Assembly: GCA_031255855.1 (NCBI GenBank)
Contig: JAIRRS010000152.1
Location: 62,001-126,000 of the forward strand
Length of the DNA stretch: 64,000 nt
From: Tannerellaceae bacterium
GTDB lineage: Bacteria > Bacteroidota > Bacteroidia > Bacteroidales > Tannerellaceae
Direction: 5' to 3'
In this document: positions 39,978 through 48,843 of the stretch, in pieces
How positions within the stretch are numbered: position 1 is the first letter of the stretch
Layout: the number at the start of each line of letters is the position of its first letter
Notes under the pieces: generated by a model
What the model was told of the DNA's origin: nothing
What the model saw: the letters and a program-made list of their open reading frames with translations, nothing else
The model's database searches: none
Program-made: the position numbers and the translations under genes

Positions 39978-42437
39978 ATGAAAATTAAAACAAATTTATT
40001 AAGCCAGGAATCGTACGATGATTTGGAGGATAATCTGGGAATTGTTATGCCAATTCTGACGGATTGTGATGTAGATGAAGACTTTGCCGAAGGCGTGGAA
40101 AAACTCGGAAGCATAATTCCGATCCTTCCGCTCCGCAACATGGTGCTTTTCCCTGGCGTAGCCATGCCTGTCATTGTCGGGCGTCCTAAATCGATGCGCT
40201 TGATTAAAGAAGCCGTTAAAAAAAAGAAGCTGATAGGAGTAGTCTGTCAAAAAGATATAAATACGGAGGAACCTTCACTGGACGATTTATATACAACAGG
40301 GGTAATTGCGGATGTAGTCCGTGTGCTGGAAATGCCCGACGGGACAACGACAGTAATCCTTCAAGGAAAAAAACGTTTCCATCTCAATGAATTGACTGAT
40401 ATGGAACCTTACCTGAAAGGAAAAATAACCCTTCTTGAAGATAAGATTCCGGATCGAGGCGACCGCGAGTTTGAGGCGTTGATATCTACCATAAAGGATT
40501 TGACGATAAAGATGCTTAGCGCCATCACTGAGCCTCCGCGCGATTTAATCTTTTCGATAAAGAATAATAAGAACATTCTTTATCTGGTAAACTTTTCAAG
40601 CAGTAATATACCCAGCGGGGCTTCCGAAAAACAGGAATTGCTTCTGATTGGCGACTTGAAAGACCGCGCCTACCGCTTACTCTTTATATTAAACCGTGAA
40701 TACCAGTTGGTAGAATTGAAGAATTCAATCCAGATGAAGACCCACGAAGATATAAATCAACAACAGAAAGAATATTTTCTCCAACAACAAATCAAAACGA
40801 TTCAGGAAGAGCTGGGGGGAAATATCAACGAACTTGAAATAAAGGAACTTCGCGACAAGGCGGCCGGAAAGAAATGGTTGGACGCTGTTGCCGAGGTGTT
40901 TGAAAAAGAGGTTCGTAAATTGGAACGGTTGCATCCTCAGTCTCCCGACTTTTCTATCCAGACCCAATATGTGCAAACCATTGTAAATCTTCCCTGGAAT
41001 GAATACAGCAAGGATAACTTCAATTTGAAACATGCACAAAAGGTATTAGATCGCGATCACTACGGATTGGAAAAAGTAAAGGAACGTATCATTGAACATT
41101 TGGCTGTTTTAAAACTGAAAGGCGACATGAAGTCGCCGATTATCTGTTTGTACGGCCCTCCGGGGGTAGGGAAAACATCGTTGGGCAAATCGGTTGCCGA
41201 AGCGTTAAACCGTAAATATGTCCGGATTTCGTTAGGCGGTTTGCACGACGAAGCCGAAATCAGGGGGCATCGTCGTACCTATATCGGCGCCATGACCGGC
41301 CGTATCATTCAAAATATTCTGAAAGCCGGGACATCCAACCCTGTATTTATCCTCGACGAGATAGACAAGGTGACAAACGACTTCAAAGGAGATCCGGCTT
41401 CTGCTTTACTGGAAGTACTCGATCCGGAACAGAATAACGCGTTCCACGACAACTACCTGGATATTGATTACGATTTGAGCAAGGTGATGTTTATTGCTAC
41501 GGCAAACAACCTGAATACGATATCGCAACCCCTGCTCGATCGTATGGAATTGATAGAAGTCAGTGGTTATATATTGGAAGAAAAAGTGCAGATTGCGGCA
41601 CGACATTTGGTTCCTAAGCAGTTGGAAGCTCATGGGTTGCGGAAAGAGCAAGTGAAGTTCCACAAAAAAGCCTTGCAAGAAATAGTAAATTCATATACCC
41701 GTGAAAGCGGAGTACGGGAATTAGACAAGAAAATAGCCAAAATAGTACGTAAACTGGCTCGCAAGATTGCCTCCGACGAGCCTGTTCCGGCTGAAATTAA
41801 AGCGGAGGATTTGTATGAATATCTGGGGGCTGTAGAATATACCCGCGACAAGTACCAGGGAAATGAATATGCCGGGGTAGTCACCGGGTTGGCTTGGACG
41901 GCGGTAGGGGGTGAAATCCTTTTTGTCGAATCAAGTTTGAGCAAAGGGAAAGGTTTGAAACTGACGTTGACGGGGAACTTGGGGGATGTGATGAAAGAAT
42001 CAGCCATGCTGGCGCTCGAATACATCCATTCGCACGCTCCGCTGTTTGATATTCCCGAAGAAATGTTCGAAAACTGGAACGTGCACGTGCATGTGCCCGA
42101 AGGGGCTATTCCCAAAGATGGACCAAGCGCCGGTATTACGATGGTAACATCGCTGGTCTCTGCTTTTACACAGAGGAAAGTCAAAAGCAACATTGCCATG
42201 ACGGGTGAAATAACGTTGCGTGGGAAAGTACTTCCGGTGGGAGGGATCAAGGAAAAAATATTGGCTGCTAAACGGGCGGGTATCAAAGAATTAATCCTTT
42301 GCAAGGAAAATGAAAAGGACGTAAACGAAATCAACCGGGAATATTTGAAAGGATTGTCTTTCCACTATGTGGACGACATCCGCGAAGTTGTCGATTGGGC
42401 ATTGATGAAAGAAAAGGTGGAAAATCCTTTGTTCTGA
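39978..42437 (+). CDS. lon: ATP-dependent protease Lon
   Basis: 819 residues: N-terminal substrate domain (about 45-260), coiled helical part, AAA+ module with Walker [10 protein letters not shown] (about residue 393) and Walker B FILDEIDK, and the C-terminal protease with the catalytic serine in PKDGPSAG (S717) and lysine in [11 protein letters not shown] (about K758). It degrades damaged and regulatory proteins. Complete, with a strong terminator after it. Confidence 0.98.
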   Translation: MKIKTNLLSQESYDDLEDNLGIVMPILTDCDVDEDFAEGVEKLGSIIPILPLRNMVLFPGVAMPVIVGRPKSMRLIKEAVKKKKLIGVVCQKDINTEEPSLDDLYTTGVIADVVRVLEMPDGTTTVILQGKKRFHLNELTDMEPYLKGKITLLEDKIPDRGDREFEALISTIKDLTIKMLSAITEPPRDLIFSIKNNKNILYLVNFSSSNIPSGASEKQELLLIGDLKDRAYRLLFILNREYQLVELKNSIQMKTHEDINQQQKEYFLQQQIKTIQEELGGNINELEIKELRDKAAGKKWLDAVAEVFEKEVRKLERLHPQSPDFSIQTQYVQTIVNLPWNEYSKDNFNLKHAQKVLDRDHYGLEKVKERIIEHLAVLKLKGDMKSPIICLYGPPGVGKTSLGKSVAEALNRKYVRISLGGLHDEAEIRGHRRTYIGAMTGRIIQNILKAGTSNPVFILDEIDKVTNDFKGDPASALLEVLDPEQNNAFHDNYLDIDYDLSKVMFIATANNLNTISQPLLDRMELIEVSGYILEEKVQIAARHLVPKQLEAHGLRKEQVKFHKKALQEIVNSYTRESGVRELDKKIAKIVRKLARKIASDEPVPAEIKAEDLYEYLGAVEYTRDKYQGNEYAGVVTGLAWTAVGGEILFVESSLSKGKGLKLTLTGNLGDVMKESAMLALEYIHSHAPLFDIPEEMFENWNVHVHVPEGAIPKDGPSAGITMVTSLVSAFTQRKVKSNIAMTGEITLRGKVLPVGGIKEKILAAKRAGIKELILCKENEKDVNEINREYLKGLSFHYVDDIREVVDWALMKEKVENPLF

Positions 42438-42475
42438 CAATACACGTCCGGATATAAACAGCTTTTGCCTGAAAC

Positions 42476-42518
42476 AAAATAGCGCCCGTCCCCAAATAAA
42501 CCGGACGGGCGCTATTTT
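42476..42518. terminator. Bidirectional intrinsic terminator between lon and DUF5606 gene
   Basis: AGCGCCCGTCC (42481-42491) pairs perfectly with GGACGGGCGCT (42503-42513); AAAAT on the left and ATTTTT on the right make it work for both convergent genes. Confidence 0.92.
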
Positions 42519-42531
42519 TATAAAGGGATAT

Positions 42532-42978
42532 TTACTCGGCCGAACCGGCTTTTGTCTCTTCTTGTTCTTCTTTTGTTTCTTTCTTTTCAGGAGTGAAATC
42601 CGTGATATCGTTTGCAATTAACAAATTATACCATGAAAGAAGTTTTTTTATGTCGTTTGGATAAACACGCTCGCGGTCGAAATTGGGTAGAATCTCTGCA
42701 AAATAAGCACGAAGTGCGTCCGGCTTTGCAGAAGGAAGGTCGATAGGCGCTTTCTCTCCGTTTTCTTTATTCTTGACGCTGGTAAGTACTTCATGCAATG
42801 GGATTTCTTTATCGTCGGTATAGATGGCGATATCACCCAGAGATATTACTTTGTCTTTTGCATACACAGGGACTCTTTTCTTTTCGGCCAACGATTCTAC
42901 AATCAGCATATTTTTCCCTTGGGAAACCAGTTTGAATAATCCGGGTTTACCCGAAATCGACAGGATAGTCTTCAACAT
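42532..42978 (-). CDS. DUF5606 domain protein
   Basis: 148 residues. The first 70 (MLKTILSISGKPGLFKLVSQGKNMLIVESL, then AKDKVISLGDIAIYT) and the region ending NIDKKLLSWYNLLIANDITDF define DUF5606, a Bacteroidetes protein family with no known function; the last 15 residues are an acidic tail (KKETKEEQEETKAGSAE). It has no signal or membrane helix. A SH3-like barrel followed by helices seems likely from the pattern. It lies downstream of rplS on the same strand but after its terminator. Confidence 0.85.
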   Translation of the reverse strand: MLKTILSISGKPGLFKLVSQGKNMLIVESLAEKKRVPVYAKDKVISLGDIAIYTDDKEIPLHEVLTSVKNKENGEKAPIDLPSAKPDALRAYFAEILPNFDRERVYPNDIKKLLSWYNLLIANDITDFTPEKKETKEEQEETKAGSAE

Positions 42979-43014
42979 AATTCTTTACGTTTCAAATAGA
43001 GTTAAAATTTTAAT

Positions 43015-43044
43015 AAAAAAGCCACCCGGTTTATCAGATGGCTT
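43015..43044 (-). terminator. Intrinsic terminator of rplS
   Basis: On the minus strand GCCATC pairs with the GGTGGC part of GGGTGGC around about 10 bases, then TTTTTT. Confidence 0.75.
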
Positions 43045-43070
43045 TCTGTATGGCAATAGAACCGGAGATT

Positions 43071-43418
43071 TTAAAATCTCTTTTCTTTGATTCTCGCTTT
43101 CTTACCGGTAAGCGCGCGTAAATAATACAATTTAGCCCGGCGAACTTTACCTACTTTGTTAACAGTGATGCTTTCGATGAATGGCGATTCAATCGGGAAA
43201 ATTCTTTCCACACCTACGTTTTCAGACATTTTGCGTACGGTAAAGCGTTTTTTGTCTCCATGGCCTGAAATGCGGATTACAACGCCTCTGTACTGCTGTG
43301 TACGTTCTTTGTTACCTTCTTTGATACGGTAAGCTACAGTAATCGTGTCGCCACTTTTAAATTTAGGAAATTCCTTTTTGGTAGCGAACGCTTCTTCTGC
43401 AATCTTAATTAAATCCAT
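43071..43418 (-). CDS. rplS: 50S ribosomal protein L19
   Basis: 115 residues from ATG 43418 (MDLIKIAEEAF); the frame stays open to 43598, but the promoter at 43503-43534 and family length exclude that extension. The motif FKSGDTITVAYRIKEGNKERTQQYRGVVI and the end FPIESPFIESITVNKVGKVRRAKLYYLRALTGKKARIKEK are typical. L19 sits at the 30S-50S interface. Array C lies just upstream of the promoter. Confidence 0.97.
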   Translation of the reverse strand: MDLIKIAEEAFATKKEFPKFKSGDTITVAYRIKEGNKERTQQYRGVVIRISGHGDKKRFTVRKMSENVGVERIFPIESPFIESITVNKVGKVRRAKLYYLRALTGKKARIKEKRF

Positions 43419-43502
43419 TATTTTATAGCTTTTTATATTATTTATAACGAAACGCAATATAACGGGCAACCACTTCCCGGCAGAGATTACGTAAAGCGGA
43501 TG

Positions 43503-43534
43503 CAAAGTAACGAAAGATTTATTTGATACGCAAA
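43503..43534 (-). promoter_or_regulatory. Promoter for rplS
   Basis: On the minus strand TTTG (43534-43531), 20 bases, TTACTTTG (43510-43503). The transcript should start near 43496, which places the ATG at 43418 about 78 bases in and rules out a start at 43598. Confidence 0.8.
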
Positions 43535-43572
43535 TGAATTTCAAATATTTTCCAAAATCATGTTTGGAATTT

Positions 43573-43650
43573 TCATCTGGATGTTCTCCCGGTTTCATTG
43601 GGATGATTTGGGAAATTCATCCCAATGTTCGTCCCAAATCATTGGGATGA
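43573..43650. repeat. Repeat array C: four 12-base near-palindromes at exact 22-base spacing
   Basis: Units begin at 43573, 43595, 43617 and 43639: TCATCTGGATGT, TCATTGGGATGA, TCATCCCAATGT and TCATTGGGATGA, with 10-base spacers TCTCCCGGTT, TTTGGGAAAT and TCGTCCCAAA. It starts 38 bases upstream of the rplS -33 element and ends 2 bases before the NIPSNAP stop codon at 43653. It shares a 36-base identical block with array B. Confidence 0.92.
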
Positions 43651-43652
43651 AT

Positions 43653-44423
43653 TTATACCTGCGAATAGGATAATGGTAATAAGAGCCGGTTTGTGTTATT
43701 GGTGGCCGTGTGGGCATATTCCGGCAGGTCTTTAATGCGGTTCCAGTCGGGGTGGCTTCCGAATGTTTTCCAGGCCGCGTCGTGGGTCGCTTTGTCTTTA
43801 TACCAGGTGAGGTATATGAGGGCGGGCATGTGAGGGCCGGCCAATACGTTGCCATAGCAAACGGGATTAATCCCCACGTTGTCGAATATGGCCATTTCAT
43901 CCTTGTTGAACATGCGGACTTTCCGTTGGTTGGCCTCTTCGTTGGGGCTGCGGTAATGGCGAAGATGGAATAAAGTCCGCTCTTTGCCGGGCATTTTCAA
44001 TTGGGGAATCCCGTCGAATGCTTCGCATAGGTATGATTCAAACTCCTTATACACCGGATTGGGAGCCGACTGGTCGTAGAAGGGTTGCGCTTCTTTTTTG
44101 AAGGTTGTATCGTTCCAAATTTCACGTTTTACCGTTTGGAAGGTCGTAATATCCGGATATATGAACAAGTAAAAACGTTGCCTGAGTTCTTGTTCTTCGT
44201 ATAGTTTGAAAGCGCCTGTTTTTATCCCTTTCCGGTTGTAGGCCGGGATAAGCGTGTTTTCGTAGAAAGAATCAAGCGAAACGCCGTCGCCGGTGAGGGT
44301 ATAGATTCTCCATTCATAAATTTCGTTTCCTTTAGCGGTATTGTTTGCCACGGAAGCGATACCTTTCACAACAGGTACGGACGCCAGGAATCCGGCGGTT
44401 TTTACAAAATGTCTCCTTTTCAT
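43653..44423 (-). CDS. NIPSNAP-family protein with a Tat-like signal
   Basis: 256 residues. The start MKRRHFVKTAGFLASVPVVKGIASVANN resembles a twin-arginine signal (RRHFVK before a hydrophobic run). After it are two ferredoxin-like alpha/beta-barrel repeats (about 35-130 and 145-250) of the NIPSNAP family (YEWRIYTLTG; LFHLRHYRSPNE; YLTWYKDKATHDAAWKTFGSHPDW). No enzyme activity is known for such bacterial proteins. It is divergent from the GH3 fusion gene. Confidence 0.82.
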   Translation of the reverse strand: MKRRHFVKTAGFLASVPVVKGIASVANNTAKGNEIYEWRIYTLTGDGVSLDSFYENTLIPAYNRKGIKTGAFKLYEEQELRQRFYLFIYPDITTFQTVKREIWNDTTFKKEAQPFYDQSAPNPVYKEFESYLCEAFDGIPQLKMPGKERTLFHLRHYRSPNEEANQRKVRMFNKDEMAIFDNVGINPVCYGNVLAGPHMPALIYLTWYKDKATHDAAWKTFGSHPDWNRIKDLPEYAHTATNNTNRLLLPLSYSQV

Positions 44424-44466
44424 GATTTCTGTGGATTAGATTGGATTTGTATAATGTTAAACGCCC

Positions 44467-44474
44467 CAAAGTTA
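44467..44474 (-). promoter_or_regulatory. Promoter -7 box for the NIPSNAP gene
   Basis: The minus strand reads TAACTTTG, 44 bases before the ATG at 44423; the -33 position is unclear. It sits back to back with the promoter of the GH3 fusion gene. Confidence 0.45.
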
Positions 44475-44495
44475 AACATATCGGTGTAATTTTTG

Positions 44496-44503
44496 TATTT
44501 TTG
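44496..44503 (+). promoter_or_regulatory. Promoter -7 box for the GH3 fusion gene
   Basis: TATTTTTG, 22 bases before the ATG at 44526. No good TTTG lies 19-21 bases upstream. Confidence 0.45.
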
Positions 44504-44525
44504 CGGAAAATTTGAATGAGCGACG

Positions 44526-47500
44526 ATGAAAAAGTTTATATCCTTCCTATATTTATGTTGTCTTACACTAACCGTTACAGCCCAGACAGATACAAATCTG
44601 TTACGTGCCGTAGACAAGGATAAAATGAACCATTGGGTCGATTCTGTTTTCGACACAATGACGCTCGACGAGCGTATCGGACAGCTATTTATGATTATTG
44701 CTAATCCCGCGACCGGCAGCAAGAATATTCAGCGGCTGACGCGTTATATCGACGAAATCAAGGTAGGAGGAATCCTGTTTTCCAAAGGCAGCCCGCAGAT
44801 GCAGGCTGAAGTTACGAATCGTTTGCAAAAGGCTTCGCGCGTACCTTTATTTATAGCTCTCGACGGGGAATGGGGGCTCTCTATGCGCTTAAGCGGCACG
44901 ACGCGCTTCCCAAGGAACATGACATTGGGCGCTATCGAAAACGACTCGCTGATAGAAATGTACGGCCGGGAAGTAGGCAGGCAGTGCCGGGAAATGGGAA
45001 TTCATATCAACTTTGCCCCGGCGCTCGATGTGAACAGTAATATAGATAATCCGGTTATCGGGAATCGCGCCTTTGGGGAAGACCCCGATTGGGTGTCGGA
45101 TAAAGGATTGGCTTATTCGAGGGGATTGGAATCGGAAAACATTATTTCAGTAGCCAAACACTTTCCCGGGCATGGAGATACATCCGATGATTCACACAAT
45201 ACCCTTCCGTCGATTTACCATAACAGGGCAAGGCTCGACAGTATTGAATTGTTACCGTTCAAGCGATATATACGCGGCGGTTTTGCAGGCATAATGGTTT
45301 CCCACTTGTATGTGCCTGCGCTTGATAAAACAAAGAATACCCCTGCCACGTTTTCCGTACCCATTGTGACAGATCTCTTGCAGACAGAATTGGGTTTTCA
45401 GGGACTTTTGTTTACCGATGCGCTTGCCATGAAAGGGGCGGTTGTAAAGAAAGACGAAAATATTTCCGTAAAAGCATTGCAGGCGGGAAACGATATCTTG
45501 GTGTCGCCGGCTACTCCGGTTAATGATTTCGGAGCTGTCAAAGAAGCGATAGAAAAAGGAAAACTGGATTTGAAAGACATTGAGCGGCGCGTTATCAAAG
45601 TTTTGAAATATAAATATATTGCCGGATTACACGATTTAAAACCTGTCGAGACAAAAGGATTAACAGACCGTATCAACACCCCGCATGCCGCCTGGCTTGC
45701 CGCCAAACTTAATGAAGAAGGCATTACCTTATTAAAGAATACGTCCGACTTTGTTCCGCTCAAAGGACTCGGCAAGAAAAAAATAGCCGCCCTTTCGTTG
45801 GGCGATTCGCGGGGAAACGAATTTCAGAAAATGCTCAACCGCTACGATAGTGTTGCGTTCTTCAGCCTTGGACGGAACGCTAAAGATGCCGAGATAAAAA
45901 AAGTATATGCCGAACTGGAAACGTTCGACCTGATTATTTGCGGTATCCATACCGTTCGTATAAAGGAAACAGAATCTCTGCGCAAATTGGCCGGAAAGAA
46001 AGAGGTCGTCCTTGCCTTTTTTACGCAGCCGTATTTTTCAAAAGATTATAAGGAATCGATAAATGAGGCGAAAGCCGTTATGATGGCCTATGAAGCTTCG
46101 CCGTTGGCGCAGAAATACGCCGCGCAACTTATATTCGGGGGAATTGCGGCAAAGGGAAAATTGCCGGTATCAATTCCCGGCATGTATTTCGCCGGTACGG
46201 GGATTTTTACCGAAAAGACACGCCTCGGATACCACGAGCCTCAAGAGGTGGGTGCCGACATGACCCGCCTCAAGGCGATAGACGCCATCGTGGAAGAAGG
46301 GCTTGCCGCAAAAGCTTTTCCGGGATGCCGGGTACTTGTGGCGCAGAACGGGATGATTATCTACAATAAATCGTTCGGTTACTATAACTTCGACAAAAAA
46401 CAGCGGGTAACGGAGCAGTCGGTTTACGACCTTGCTTCCGTATCCAAGGCGGCCGGGACGCTCCTTGCCGTCATGAAGTCGTACGACGAAAAGAACTTCA
46501 CACTTGCGAGTAAGATATCCGAATATATTCCCGAACTGAAGGAGTCTGACAAAAAAGATATTATTATCAGGGATTTGCTCTACCACCAATCGGGAATGAC
46601 GCCGACGATAAGTTTTTACCTGAATGCGGTAGATAAGGACAGTTATTCGGGGAGCCTTTACAGTTCGTCGAAGAGCGCCACGCATCCCATCCGTTTTGAT
46701 GCCGGTACGTATGTCAGAAACGATTTCAAATACTTACCGCGGTTGGTATCCGACACGGTCAAAAGTGGTTTTGAAACGGAAGTGGCACGCCATTTTTATG
46801 TACACAGCTCGTTCAGGGATACGATTATGAATGAAATAAAAAAATCCAGACTTGGTCCCAAAGGCAAATATCGTTATAGTTGCATCAATTTCATCATGTT
46901 GCAAAAGATGGTGGAAAACCAGACCGGGCAACCGCTGGACGAGATACTGCGTTCGGGCTTCTACGACAGGTTGGGCGCCAGGACGACGACCTATAATCCG
47001 TTGAAGACAATCGACACCATGCGGATTGTCCCCACGGAAGACGACCCGTTCGTCCGCCGGCAATTCTTGCGCGGATACGTGCATGATGAGGCTGCGGCAT
47101 TTCAGGGAGGCGTTTCCGGAAATGCGGGATTATTCTCCAATGCCGACGATTTGGCAAAGGTGTTGCAACTGTTCCTTAATCAGGGCATTTATGGAGGGGA
47201 GCAATACCTGTCGCCGGAAACTTGCCGCCTTTTTACCCAAAGCAAAAGTCCGGTCTCGCGGCGAGGGCTCGGTTTTGATAAACCGGCAACCGGAACCCCC
47301 AAACTATCGCCTTGCGGGGCATTGGCGCCTCCGTCTGTTTATGGGCATACGGGCTATACAGGAACATGTTTTTGGGTAGACCCCGACAACCAGCTTATTT
47401 ATATTTTCCTCTGCAACCGCGTTACACCTACCCGGGCGAACAATCAGCTAGGCTCGTTAGACATCCGTACTCGTGTTCAAGATGCGATATATAAGGCAAT

Positions 47501-47528
47501 TGATAGGAAAAACCAAAAGAATTTATAA
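44526..47528 (+). CDS. Glycoside hydrolase family 3 - beta-lactamase-fold fusion
   Basis: 1000 residues with a signal peptide (1-20). Residues about 40-375 are a GH3 catalytic domain with the NagZ-type KHFPGHGDT (about 211) and the nucleophile in LFTDALAMKGA (D298). Residues about 390-565 look like the GH3 C-terminal sandwich. Residues about 595-990 form a serine beta-lactamase/PBP4-like domain with SVSK (about 637), a YSC in the YxN position (about 782) and HTG (about 939). This suggests one periplasmic protein that cuts N-acetylglucosaminidic bonds and hydrolyses or binds peptide bonds in peptidoglycan; the joint role is inference. Similar fusions are known in Bacteroidetes. Confidence 0.85.
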   Translation: MKKFISFLYLCCLTLTVTAQTDTNLLRAVDKDKMNHWVDSVFDTMTLDERIGQLFMIIANPATGSKNIQRLTRYIDEIKVGGILFSKGSPQMQAEVTNRLQKASRVPLFIALDGEWGLSMRLSGTTRFPRNMTLGAIENDSLIEMYGREVGRQCREMGIHINFAPALDVNSNIDNPVIGNRAFGEDPDWVSDKGLAYSRGLESENIISVAKHFPGHGDTSDDSHNTLPSIYHNRARLDSIELLPFKRYIRGGFAGIMVSHLYVPALDKTKNTPATFSVPIVTDLLQTELGFQGLLFTDALAMKGAVVKKDENISVKALQAGNDILVSPATPVNDFGAVKEAIEKGKLDLKDIERRVIKVLKYKYIAGLHDLKPVETKGLTDRINTPHAAWLAAKLNEEGITLLKNTSDFVPLKGLGKKKIAALSLGDSRGNEFQKMLNRYDSVAFFSLGRNAKDAEIKKVYAELETFDLIICGIHTVRIKETESLRKLAGKKEVVLAFFTQPYFSKDYKESINEAKAVMMAYEASPLAQKYAAQLIFGGIAAKGKLPVSIPGMYFAGTGIFTEKTRLGYHEPQEVGADMTRLKAIDAIVEEGLAAKAFPGCRVLVAQNGMIIYNKSFGYYNFDKKQRVTEQSVYDLASVSKAAGTLLAVMKSYDEKNFTLASKISEYIPELKESDKKDIIIRDLLYHQSGMTPTISFYLNAVDKDSYSGSLYSSSKSATHPIRFDAGTYVRNDFKYLPRLVSDTVKSGFETEVARHFYVHSSFRDTIMNEIKKSRLGPKGKYRYSCINFIMLQKMVENQTGQPLDEILRSGFYDRLGARTTTYNPLKTIDTMRIVPTEDDPFVRRQFLRGYVHDEAAAFQGGVSGNAGLFSNADDLAKVLQLFLNQGIYGGEQYLSPETCRLFTQSKSPVSRRGLGFDKPATGTPKLSPCGALAPPSVYGHTGYTGTCFWVDPDNQLIYIFLCNRVTPTRANNQLGSLDIRTRVQDAIYKAIDRKNQKNL

Positions 47529-47585
47529 TTTTACACCCCATTTTCAATTTGGAAAGAGAGTATTAATTTCTTAAAAACTACAAAT

Positions 47586-48623
47586 ATGTTATTCGGGCAC
47601 GGCGACGACTTTTACAATACGCAGCAGGAGATAAGGATGAACTTCAGTTCAAATGTATGGCATGGCGCCAATCTGGAAAAGTTGGTCGCCCATCTTGATA
47701 CGCAATTCGACAAAATAAGCCGTTATCCCGAACCCGATGCCGGAAGCCTCAAACGACTGCTTGCCCGCCGTTTTGAAATTGCCGAAGAGAATGTGGTGGT
47801 AACGAACGGTTCTATAACTGCATTTTATCTGTTGGCGCAAGCCTGGGGAGGACGAACATCGACAATTCTCACGCCCACCTTTTCCGAGTATGAAGACGCC
47901 TGCCGCTTATACAAGCACAAGCTGACATTCTTTCCAAACAATGAAGGCCTCGCGGCATTAAATCTTGACGGGCAAGATTTCTGTTGGATTTGCAATCCGA
48001 ATAACCCCGATGGCAAATTATTCAGTCGTACGGAATTACTCGGGTTGATAGCCGCCAACCGGCAAACTACTTTCATCGTCGATCAATCATACGTGGCCTT
48101 TACTACCGAAGGGCTATTAAAACCTTCCGACCTGAAGAGCAACAAAAACCTGGCGCTGGTTCACTCCATATCCAAAGCATACAATGTCCCCGGTTTACGC
48201 GTAGGCTACATCATGGCGTCGCACACCATTACAAAAGTGATAAACCAATATCTTATCCCTTGGTCGGTCAACGCGCTGGCTATTGAAGCGAGTAAATACA
48301 TACTGACACATCCGGCGCAATTTACCCTTCCTGTGCGTAAGTGGCAACGCGAAACAGCCGAGCTGATTTACCAACTTAACAAGCTCGACGCCCTTGAAGT
48401 AATCCCCAGTTCCACTACTTTTTTCCTTGTCCGGCTGAAGCAGGGAACGGCCGCCGGATTAAAAAAATACCTGCTTGATACCCACGGTATCCTTATCCGT
48501 GACGCATCAAATTTCCACGGCCTCGACGAAACTTATTTCCGCCTTTGCGCCCAGACAACGGGAGAGAATCAGGTATTGACGGAGGCCGTCAAAGAGTGGT
48601 TTGGCTCGGGCAAAGTAGAATAA
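47586..48623 (+). CDS. PLP-dependent class I/II aminotransferase, HisC/CobD-like
   Basis: 345 residues, shorter than most aminotransferases and close to histidinol-phosphate aminotransferase or threonine-phosphate decarboxylase CobD (start FGHGDDFYN; VVTNGSITAFYLLAQAW; WICNPNNPDG; HSISKAYNVPGLRVGY with the PLP Lys near 200). No his or cob genes adjoin. It lies 57 bases after the GH3 fusion and is probably co-transcribed. The substrate cannot be named; CobD-like is my first choice because the opening resembles CobD proteins. Confidence 0.8.
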   Translation: MLFGHGDDFYNTQQEIRMNFSSNVWHGANLEKLVAHLDTQFDKISRYPEPDAGSLKRLLARRFEIAEENVVVTNGSITAFYLLAQAWGGRTSTILTPTFSEYEDACRLYKHKLTFFPNNEGLAALNLDGQDFCWICNPNNPDGKLFSRTELLGLIAANRQTTFIVDQSYVAFTTEGLLKPSDLKSNKNLALVHSISKAYNVPGLRVGYIMASHTITKVINQYLIPWSVNALAIEASKYILTHPAQFTLPVRKWQRETAELIYQLNKLDALEVIPSSTTFFLVRLKQGTAAGLKKYLLDTHGILIRDASNFHGLDETYFRLCAQTTGENQVLTEAVKEWFGSGKVE

Positions 48624-48761
48624 AAATCCATTGTTAATAATTGTTTAATCTCATCAAATTAGATTTGATAAGATTGGTAAAGTTTTTTTTGCATTTCCGG
48701 GATTGTACAGGGGGAAAACAACGGAGTTTTCAAATAAATAATAAAAAACATATCCTTTAAT

Positions 48762-48792
48762 ATTGTTTTTTTATGATAAAGGCATATATTTG
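48762..48792 (+). promoter_or_regulatory. Promoter for the SusC/SusD pair
   Basis: TATATTTG at 48785-48792 with ATTG at 48762-48765, 19 bases apart. Start near 48799, about 45 bases before the SusC ATG. Confidence 0.75.
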
Positions 48793-48843
48793 TCGCATGT
48801 TTTTAAAAGAGGCGTTATTATTAATGTTAACCTATTTTTTGTT

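Noticed and set aside
41630-42334. 234-codon minus-strand frame inside lon
   Set aside because: It lies fully opposite the Lon protease domain and has serine/threonine-rich shadow composition.
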